Below, one piece after another: positions 1 through 4,968 of a stretch of 21,225 bases of DNA (the stretch's first letter is position 1; each line of letters begins with the position of its first letter). Where the stretch lies: NCBI GenBank assembly GCA_937121005.1, contig CAKZKB010000606.1:1-21225 (forward strand), read 5' to 3'. This DNA comes from an uncultured cyanobacterium (lineage in GTDB: Bacteria > Cyanobacteriota > Cyanobacteriia > Cyanobacteriales > Geitlerinemataceae). Under the pieces are notes generated by a model that was not told the DNA's origin, did not search any database, and was given only the letters and a program-made list of their open reading frames with translations. A program made the translations under genes and the position numbers.

Positions 1-689
1 TCCCCGTGCTCGCCTTGTGAAACGCCGAATGACCCGTCGAGTTGGCGGTTGACGGGTTTGGGACGCTTGGGAACGTTCAGTTGGATCTCGTGGGGGGAAA
101 GGCGTTCGATGAGGCGCAGGTAATTCGCTTTTTGGGTGTCGTTCCACTCCCAAAGCAGCATGGTTTGGATGTCGAGTTTTCCGGTATAATTTTGGCTAAA
201 CTCGGCCATGCCTTGCCAAATCGCATCCCAATTCAAGTTTGCATCGGGACGGTTGACGCGGCGCAGTTCGTCGGGGGAGGTGGCATCAATTTTGAGCGCC
301 ACGCGATCGGCGATCGCGAGTTCGTTTCGTACCTGCGCGTCGGCGAGTAACGTGCCGTTGGTGAGGACAACGGTGGGTTTTTGAGCGATATTTTTAATCT
401 GGGTGAGAATGTCGCCTAAATTGAGGGCGAGAGTGGGTTCGCCACTACCGCTTAGGGTGACAACATCGACCTCGAAGGGGGCGAAGTCTTGTAAGTCGGA
501 AACGAGGCGATCGGTGGGGATAAAAACTTGCCGATCGCTGGTGACTTTTTCGATCGCGCCGAGTTGACAGTAGACGCAATCAAACGAACAAGTCGAAATT
601 TGCCCGACCGGATCGATACCGAGCGAGCGTCCGTAGCGCCAAGATGCGACCGGGCCGTAGACTGTTTTAAACTCTGTTGTAGTTGGCAT
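1..689 (-). CDS. Radical SAM protein, COG0731-like (partial, C-terminus outside window)
   Basis: Reading the minus strand from 689 gives an open frame that runs off the window edge after about 229 codons. The N-terminus contains YGPVASWRYGRSLGIDPVG, then C34-x3-C38-x2-C41 (CSFDCVYC), the cysteine triad that binds the SAM-cleaving [4Fe-4S] cluster. A GSGEPTLALN stretch follows, matching the GEP motif used for SAM binding in radical SAM barrels. The GPV-x3-R-x-GRSLG-x-DP opening is typical of the COG0731 group of Fe-S oxidoreductases, whose archaeal relatives make wyosine in tRNA; the reaction of the bacterial members is not clear to me. An in-frame ATG lies two codons upstream (695), so the start could be either. 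A candidate promoter sits just upstream (717-746). The family is usually about 300 residues, so roughly a quarter is missing. Confidence 0.9.
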   Translation of the reverse strand, partial: MPTTTEFKTVYGPVASWRYGRSLGIDPVGQISTCSFDCVYCQLGAIEKVTSDRQVFIPTDRLVSDLQDFAPFEVDVVTLSGSGEPTLALNLGDILTQIKNIAQKPTVVLTNGTLLADAQVRNELAIADRVALKIDATSPDELRRVNRPDANLNWDAIWQGMAEFSQNYTGKLDIQTMLLWEWNDTQKANYLRLIERLSPHEIQLNVPKRPKPVNRQLDGSFGVSQGEHG

Positions 690-716
690 TGACATCGCCA
701 GTCGATTGTCATTTTC

Positions 717-746
717 ATTGTAGCAGAGTTTCGCGATCGCCAACAA
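717..746 (-). promoter_or_regulatory. Candidate sigma70-type promoter of the radical SAM gene
   Basis: On the minus strand TACAAT (717-722) is preceded after 18 bp by TTGTTG (741-746). This would place the RNA start about 15-20 nt before the ATG at 689/695. The -35 match is only partial and no experimental support exists, so this is a proposal. Confidence 0.35.
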
Positions 747-850
747 GAGTCAGTCGCTTCGCTCCAATTCGTCTTGAAAAGTTTGGGTAAGGATTCAAGT
801 CGATGGTAATATATTGCCATATCAGCTTGGTTAGTGGCTTGCCCTGCTTG

Positions 851-870
851 CACTGAGCTTGTCGAAGCGA
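851..870. repeat. Short dispersed repeat, CACTGAGCTTGTCGAAG type
   Basis: The sequence CACTGAGCTTGTCGAAGCGA lies just beyond the stop codon of the DUF4058 gene. Sequences of this form recur between genes in many bacteria, including cyanobacteria. Only one copy is seen in the window. The rest of the 690-885 gap shows no gene. Confidence 0.4.
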
Positions 871-885
871 GCTCGATGAGAAAGG

Positions 886-1674
886 CTATCTCAACCCTTG
901 CTTTTGCAAAACAGCACTTACCCAAGTCGCATCGTTTTCCGCTAATGGGGGAATGGGTTCGCGACTGTAATCAATTTTTAAGTCGTAGCCGCCAACATCA
1001 TAGATATTGTTCAACAAAGTTTGTATATCGATAAGAATCTCATCATCTTCAGATCGCAATGGGAAGAGAAAAGAAGAGATCGGATTTTGCAGGTTAAAAG
1101 CATACAAGTCAGCTTGAGGTCGTTGCTGAGCGCGACTCACTAAAATGCGATAGTGGTTGTTAATTCCTTTGTTTATAATTGGCATTGATTCTCCCGATCG
1201 CAGCAAATCGATTTCTACAAGATTTGTGCTGCTGCCGAAAATGCGTTCCCGTTTGGCAAGATAAATGTCTCGTCCTTTTCCCGATCGCTTGTTTGCGGGG
1301 GATGAAATCTCTAACGCTGTGACAACTTCTCGGGTTGCCACTTCTCTAATTTCTAAATATCCTTGCCGAACCGTTATCGGCATCGGTAAAGTAACGGTTA
1401 TTGGTTCGGTTGGGGATGCGATTGCAGCAGCTTGAGACGTTGGCAAATTTTCGGCTCGACCTCTTTTCCAGATTGCCGACACATCGGGAATTCCCACTAA
1501 CAAAGCGCGATCGTCGCTAGTTTCGTACATTCGCACTTCTAGGGAAACTGAGTATTTAGGACGCAATCGAACAGATAAGAAGTCGGCGATCGCGACAATG
1601 AGTCGATGATGAACTCCAGGCCACAGTTCTGGATGTTCTAAATACGGATCCATACCGGGAAAAGGCGATGGCAT
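886..1674 (-). CDS. DUF4058 family protein
   Basis: This 262-residue protein of unknown function is recognised by its opening MPSPFPGMDPYLEHPELWPG, the hallmark start of DUF4058 proteins, which are abundant in cyanobacteria. The ATG at 1674 is chosen for that reason; the frame stays open for 27 more codons upstream but these do not resemble the family. Other family-like stretches are LEVRMYETSD, YLEIREVATREVVTALEISSPANK and the C-terminal IDIQTLLNNIYDVGGYDLKI. No signal peptide or membrane segment is visible. It is transcribed divergently from the Rpn-like gene across a gap of about 90 bp (1675-1764). I know no established biochemical role for the family; it is often found among accessory genes, as here. 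Confidence 0.9.
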   Translation of the reverse strand: MPSPFPGMDPYLEHPELWPGVHHRLIVAIADFLSVRLRPKYSVSLEVRMYETSDDRALLVGIPDVSAIWKRGRAENLPTSQAAAIASPTEPITVTLPMPITVRQGYLEIREVATREVVTALEISSPANKRSGKGRDIYLAKRERIFGSSTNLVEIDLLRSGESMPIINKGINNHYRILVSRAQQRPQADLYAFNLQNPISSFLFPLRSEDDEILIDIQTLLNNIYDVGGYDLKIDYSREPIPPLAENDATWVSAVLQKQGLR

Positions 1675-1764
1675 AAGTGGTTTAGAGAGATAGTTTGGAT
1701 GTGGTAGAGTGAAGCATTGCCCGATCTGCGATACGATCGTCCTCGAACGCCTCACAGGTTGAGA

Positions 1765-2604
1765 ATGTCTAAAACTGCTGATATTGGTAGCAAGCGTTTG
1801 ATTGGTTTGAACCCCGATCGCTGGGTAGAATGGGTGACAGCCATGCCCGACCTTCAGTATATTGGCATGGAGTCTACCAGTCTAGAATGGGTCAGCCGCC
1901 AGACGGATGTTTTGTTAAGGGTGCGATCGCCCCAACGAGGAGAATTTTTAGTTGTCAACGAGTTACAACTGTACTATAATAATCGAATGCCCAGGCGAAT
2001 GCAAGCCTACGCTGCCCTAGCAGAAGAGAAGTACCAACGTCCCGTCTATCCCGTGTTGGTGAATCTCCTGCAACCCCCAAAAGGGCGATCGATCCCCACT
2101 CGTTACGAGTCCGAGTTTGGAGGGATGAAAGCCCTGCGGGAGTACAAGGTTATTAACCTGTGGGAAGTGGACGTTCAAACTATTCTCGATACGCCCGTTC
2201 GCCCGTTGATTCCTTTTGTGCCATTATTTCGAGGTGGAAACGACGAGTTCAGGATCCGAGAAGCCCTGGGGATGTTGAGATCCGACGAACAGTTGCAAGA
2301 CTTCGAGACATTGCTCGGTTTTTTTGCTACATTTGTATTAGACAGCACTCTCGTCCAACAAATTTTGAGGTGGGACATGGCCGTACTGGAAGCATCGCCT
2401 TTGTATCAAGACCTAAAAAACTCTATTGTAGAGCAAGAACGCCGCGCAACGGTGGAGACTTTGATGCAGTTGCGTTTCGGGACGATCGACCCCGAACTAG
2501 AAGCGATCGTACCCAAACTGATAACCCTTCCCGTAGAAGAATTTTCCCCTTTAATTTTACAGCGATCGCGCGAAGAGTTGCTCGATCGCTTTGGGAACAA
2601 TTAG
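1765..2604 (+). CDS. Rpn/DUF4351-like PD-(D/E)XK nuclease family protein
   Basis: This 279-residue protein has an N-terminal region that fits a PD-(D/E)XK nuclease core: D48 (QTDVLLRV), then E66-x-Q68 on the next strand (FLVVNELQLYY), then an Arg-rich helix (RMPRRMQAYAA, residues 74-84). That spacing is typical of Rpn-type recombination-promoting nucleases and related cyanobacterial proteins. The C-terminal part (ETLMQLRFGTIDPELEAIV, then LDRF) resembles the DUF4351 helical domain often attached to them. The ATG at 1765 is preferred over a longer frame from 1717 because GGTTGAGA precedes it and the extra 16 residues look like the antisense of the divergent promoter region. The stop overlaps the longest possible frame of the next gene by 14 bp, so the two may be cotranscribed. 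Role inferred from family only; whether it is catalytically active is unknown. Confidence 0.7.
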   Translation: MSKTADIGSKRLIGLNPDRWVEWVTAMPDLQYIGMESTSLEWVSRQTDVLLRVRSPQRGEFLVVNELQLYYNNRMPRRMQAYAALAEEKYQRPVYPVLVNLLQPPKGRSIPTRYESEFGGMKALREYKVINLWEVDVQTILDTPVRPLIPFVPLFRGGNDEFRIREALGMLRSDEQLQDFETLLGFFATFVLDSTLVQQILRWDMAVLEASPLYQDLKNSIVEQERRATVETLMQLRFGTIDPELEAIVPKLITLPVEEFSPLILQRSREELLDRFGNN

Positions 2605-2638
2605 AGTGCAATTGGTAAAGATGTCCCCCGATCGTGCC

Positions 2639-3196
2639 ATGACAAACCTCACAACGACTATCCTTAACGCTGATGAATTCGATCGCTTCTGCGAACAGAA
2701 TCCCGATTTGCAAGTGGAGCGAACCGCCGAAGGGGAATTAATTATTATGTCTCCATTGGGTGGAGTGAGTGGCAACCGAGAAGCAGATTTGATTGGTTTT
2801 CTTTGGTTGTGGAACCGAGAGGCTAAACTGGGAAAAGTTTTTAGTTCTGATACTATTTTCCGCTTGCCAAATGGGGGCGATCGCGCTCCTGATGCAGCTT
2901 GGATTTCAAACGATCGCTGGAATTCTCTATCTCCAGAACAGCAAGAGAAGTTTCCGCCTCTGTGTCCCGATTTTGCGATCGAACTGCGATCGCGTACTGA
3001 TTCGCTGCCCTCGTTACAAAACAAAATGCGAGAATATCTGAACAGTGGGTTGCGTTTGGGATGGTTAATCGATCCGCAAGGGCAAAAAGTGGAAATTTAT
3101 CGCCGCGATCTCGATGTTGAAATCGTTAAGTTGCCAGCAACTTTGTCGGGAGAGAATGTCTTACCGGGGTTTGTTCTGGATTTGCCAATTTTTTGA
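2639..3196 (+). CDS. Uma2 family (DUF820) putative endonuclease, copy 1
   Basis: A 185-residue Uma2 protein, a family expanded in cyanobacteria and predicted to have a PD-(D/E)XK nuclease fold. Visible landmarks are the N-terminal LNADEFDRFCEQNPDLQVER, ELIIMSPLGGVSG, D85 in DRAPDAAWIS, E115 in PDFAIELRS, K129 in LQNKMREYLNSG, and GWLIDPQGQKVEIYR near the end. D85, E115 and K129 are the likely active-site set. Three in-frame ATGs exist (2591, 2621, 2639); I chose 2639 because MTNLTTT matches the usual family start, though 2621 is also possible. It follows the Rpn-like gene closely and probably shares its transcript. The cellular role of Uma2 proteins is unproven. Confidence 0.88.
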   Translation: MTNLTTTILNADEFDRFCEQNPDLQVERTAEGELIIMSPLGGVSGNREADLIGFLWLWNREAKLGKVFSSDTIFRLPNGGDRAPDAAWISNDRWNSLSPEQQEKFPPLCPDFAIELRSRTDSLPSLQNKMREYLNSGLRLGWLIDPQGQKVEIYRRDLDVEIVKLPATLSGENVLPGFVLDLPIF

Positions 3197-3243
3197 GTCA
3201 TGGAATTGCCCCCTCGATCGTATTCCGTCGGGGCTAAGCATTG

Positions 3244-3666
3244 TTACTGGAAAAGAGGAGAAACGATCGCGATCGTCTGGTTTCCTTGCTTCCGATAGAT
3301 GCTAAAATCGCTATCTAGCGTGAAGATCGAGCTCGAGGCGATCGTCTCTGACATCCTTACCAAACAAGCATCCGCAAACGACATGGGAACATTTTGATAT
3401 CGCCGCATTAACTCGCGAATGGTTTCAACTTCGCCGTCCAATTTAAACGAAACTCGAATGTGTCCGCGACTCAGCAATCCCATAATCGCATCTTCTCCAC
3501 CCTGTACTCTTCGCAACAAAAAACAGGATTCGCTAATAACAGCTTCGCAAGTCAACAAGGGAAAACTGCTCGTTTTCCAGGTTTCTACAGCCCAAGAATG
3601 AAAGCGATCGCTCCTATCTAACAAGGCAACGAGAGGGCCGGTATCGAGGATAATGTTATTGGTCAT
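3244..3666 (-). CDS. PIN-domain toxin, VapC-like
   Basis: This 140-residue protein has the layout of a PIN-domain RNase: D8 in IILDTGPLVALLD, E45 in CEAVISE, D99 in SFADACLVRM and D118/D120 in FTLDSDFSIYR. These acidic residues bind the metal used to cut RNA; VapC toxins usually cut tRNA or rRNA. The ATG at 3666 is chosen because it gives the standard PIN start; the extra 24 upstream codons overlap the antitoxin gene in another frame. The start overlaps the end of the antitoxin gene by 11 bp (ATGACCAATAA), so translation is probably coupled. The gene converges with Uma2 copy 1 with only 47 bp between. Its last ~10 codons lie in a sequence that is similar to 4169-4207, see findings. Confidence 0.88.
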   Translation of the reverse strand: MTNNIILDTGPLVALLDRSDRFHSWAVETWKTSSFPLLTCEAVISESCFLLRRVQGGEDAIMGLLSRGHIRVSFKLDGEVETIRELMRRYQNVPMSFADACLVRMSETIASSSIFTLDSDFSIYRKQGNQTIAIVSPLFQ

Positions 3667-3913
3667 TAGTAGCCGGCCCGCGAAGATATTTTGGGTTTGT
3701 CGATAAGTCGCCAAGACCGCTATCGACGCAGCCTGCAAATTCTTTGATGACTTCTTCGGCTGAGATCGGTGGAGTTTCGGGACGATCGTCCGTAACTTGT
3801 TGATTTTTGCTTTCTAAGAATGCCACAAACTCTAACACGGTTTGCTGCTGTTGCGGGGTGAGGTTCTGGAATTTCTCGATTAAGGGATGTTGGGGGGCGA
3901 TCGCTTGGGTCAT
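3656..3913 (-). CDS. VapB-like antitoxin, DUF2281 type
   Basis: This 85-residue protein lies immediately upstream of, and overlaps by 11 bp, the PIN-domain toxin gene, the normal order of an antitoxin-toxin operon. Residues 11-37 (LIEKFQNLTPQQQQTVLEFV and the following FLESKN) match the helical DUF2281 pattern common in cyanobacterial antitoxins. The C-terminal half (PETPPISAEEVIKEFAGCVD) is probably the flexible part that wraps and blocks the toxin. No classical ribbon-helix-helix or AbrB motif is obvious. Autoregulation of its own promoter is typical of such pairs but not shown here. Confidence 0.8.
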   Translation of the reverse strand: MTQAIAPQHPLIEKFQNLTPQQQQTVLEFVAFLESKNQQVTDDRPETPPISAEEVIKEFAGCVDSGLGDLSTNPKYLRGPATNDQ

Positions 3914-3968
3914 GTTCGTTGTCTCTAACGCTATCTATCCATTCTACCAGATGCGTGAAAATGATTAT

Positions 3969-3995
3969 GTAGGGGCAAACGGCGTTTGCCCAATT
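3969..3995. repeat. REP palindrome (GGGCAAAC-GGC-GTTTGCCC)
   Basis: Perfect 8-bp arms (3973-3980 and 3984-3991) flank a GGC loop, preceded by GTAG and followed by AATT. It belongs to the same family as the palindromes beside the RAYT gene at 6673 and 7604. Confidence 0.8.
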
Positions 3996-4017
3996 TTAAA
4001 GGTAGGGCTGTTATTTG

Positions 4018-4139
4018 TCAACTCAACCGCGATCGCAATCGGGCAACCGAACCAAAGATGCGAATGTTGAGGCTCCATAGCGATCGGCAAGATGCAGGAT
4101 TTCTTCTCGCTTTTGTTGCAGCAGTTCTCTGGTTTTCAT
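4018..4139 (-). pseudogene. Truncated, frameshifted MNT-type nucleotidyltransferase (antitoxin-like) remnant
   Basis: The minus strand from ATG 4139 reads MKTRELLQQKREEILHLADR then YGAS, the usual N-terminus of small MNT-domain nucleotidyltransferases that act as antitoxins to HEPN toxins. After GCC TCA the frame breaks; one missing base restores NIRIFGSVAR, which includes the GS-x-x-R start of the nucleotide-binding signature. The homology stops right after GSVAR, before the catalytic Asp pair, and stops follow at 4023 (original frame) and 4018 (shifted frame). No HEPN/DUF86 partner lies nearby. It is therefore a decayed gene with both a frameshift and a deletion of most of the domain. Confidence 0.7.
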
Positions 4140-4168
4140 ATCCGCTCCGTTAGAATAGTTAACTCGTA

Positions 4169-4235
4169 GGGACTAAGCATTCTCACCGGAAAAGGGACGA
4201 TCGCGATGTCCATTTAGATGGAGAATGCTTCGCCC
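4169..4235. repeat. Imperfect inverted repeat with AAGCATTCTC arms
   Basis: Left arm 4169-4184 and right arm 4221-4235 share an exact 10-bp complementary core (AAGCATTCTC / GAGAATGCTT) with partial pairing beyond it, around a loop of about 36 bp. The left part (4169-4207) resembles 3232-3273, which runs into the 3' end of the vapC-like gene. Confidence 0.55.
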
Positions 4236-4277
4236 TTCCCTTCCCTATCGTTGCACATTTCGGGTATGCTGGAGGTG

Positions 4278-4315
4278 TAGGTTGGGTTGAAGTATGAAAA
4301 ACCAACAACCATAAC
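4278..4315. repeat. GTTGGGTTGAAG hairpin repeat, copy 1
   Basis: This segment matches 16389-16425 over about 37 bp with a few differences. It contains GTTGGGTT followed by a near-complement ACCAAC, so it can fold into a hairpin. Elements of this form are frequent between genes in filamentous cyanobacteria. Confidence 0.6.
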
Positions 4316-4358
4316 CGATCGGGTTAGGTATCTATCGTTATACCATTTTCCGAAAATC

Positions 4359-4386
4359 GTAGGGGCGATTCGCGAATCGCCCCTAC
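4359..4386. repeat. Perfect 28-bp palindrome of the REP family
   Basis: GTAGGGGCGATTCG (4359-4372) is followed directly by its exact reverse complement (4373-4386). It shares the GTAGGGGCGA end with the RAYT-flanking REPs but has no spacer and a different centre. Confidence 0.85.
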
Positions 4387-4390
4387 TACG

Positions 4391-4464
4391 GATTGGGCGA
4401 ATGCCATTCGCCCCTACACCGATGTTTCCTTATGTTGCATTAATTCTGGAGATTGGGATTACAC
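4391..4464. repeat. REP palindrome plus extended flank, pairs with 9764-9836
   Basis: GGGCGAAT-GCC-ATTCGCCC (4395-4413) is followed by CCTAC and about 47 bp that also match the sequence after the REP at 9764, including TTGCAT-AATT and GG-ATTGG. The duplicated unit is therefore about 74 bp, longer than the hairpin itself. Confidence 0.65.
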
Positions 4465-4687
4465 ATTTCGTGTAGAATGGAGGTAGAGCCTCCCAGAACG
4501 TAGCGCTCGACTAGGGACGTGACGAGGAAAAGATCTTGCCATTTGCACGGACATGGTTTATACTGAGGATATCCCTCTAAATGAGACTTCGCCGCACTGT
4601 ATTTACATTTCTCAACTTCTGGTGTAGAAACCCGGCTTCTCAAAGGATAGACTCGAAATTTATAGGCGCGATCTGCCAGACATGAGT

Positions 4688-4892
4688 AGTAGGGTGGGCA
4701 ATGCCAGCCCTTTCAAGGTGGCCTCAATATGGGCTGTTCTAGGACGAGAAATGGTCGTTTCAGGCGATTTGATGTGCAGATCTAGCCCATCAAATCGCTC
4801 CGGTTAGCGAATTTGTCGCGGCTGGGATCCCTGAAAGCCCGCTATCTCGTCGAGCACCTTGAAAGGGCTGGGTGGGCAATGCCCACCCTACT
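4688..4892. mobile_element. MITE-like element with nested inverted repeats
   Basis: The left end (4688-4720) and the reverse complement of the right end (4855-4892) are nearly identical: both begin AGTAGGGTGGGCA and end AGCCCTTTCAAGGTG. The right arm has five extra bases (CACCC) and there is one mismatch. In the middle a second hairpin has perfect 11-bp arms, GCGATTTGATG (4764-4774) and CATCAAATCGC (4788-4798), around 13 bases. There is no coding capacity. The structure suggests a non-autonomous, cruciform-forming element of about 205 bp; no clear target-site duplication is visible, so mobility is inferred only. Confidence 0.6.
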
Positions 4893-4968
4893 CAAAAAAA
4901 TAAAAAAAGCTCGCTACGCTCGCTTTCTAGAGGGTAAAAGAGGAAAGAGGGAAAAAAGGGTAAAAGGG

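Larger units (their letters stand above)
3914..4968. other. 1.05-kb gene-free stretch made of repeats and gene remnants
   Basis: No intact gene is visible between the antitoxin start and the kinase stop. The stretch holds a REP palindrome (3969), a broken nucleotidyltransferase gene (4018-4139), an inverted repeat (4169-4235), a GTTGGGTT hairpin repeat (4278-4315), a 28-bp perfect palindrome (4359-4386), another REP (4391), a MITE-like element (4688-4892) and a polypurine run on the + strand (about 4930-4976). Two similar ~28-bp segments beginning CACATTTCG occur at about 4252 and 4459. Short frames of 60-70 codons here read through repeats and carry no family signature. Confidence 0.75.

Noticed and set aside
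733..740. GCGATCGC octamers as possible regulatory sites
   Set aside because: They occur throughout genes and gaps, as HIP1 does in many cyanobacteria, so single copies carry no specific meaning here.
42..925. Open frames on both strands (e.g. 42-350 + and 452-925 -) in the radical SAM region
   Set aside because: They overlap the radical SAM or DUF4058 genes in other frames and carry no family signature; the real gene is open at the window edge on the minus strand.
4287..4643. Two 62-67 codon frames in the repeat-rich gap
   Set aside because: They read through REP and other repeats (phrases such as GRMPFAPT come from the REP itself), so they are unlikely to be genes.
4903..4925. Terminator after the kinase-lectin gene (minus strand GAGC followed by T-rich run)
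   Set aside because: The T-run is good but only about four base pairs (AAGC/GCTT) can form; too weak to call.
4500..4968. DGR template repeat or reverse transcriptase beside the kinase-lectin gene
   Set aside because: I looked for an Asn-codon-rich copy of 4999-5103 and for a YxDD-type reverse transcriptase frame in the window and saw neither.
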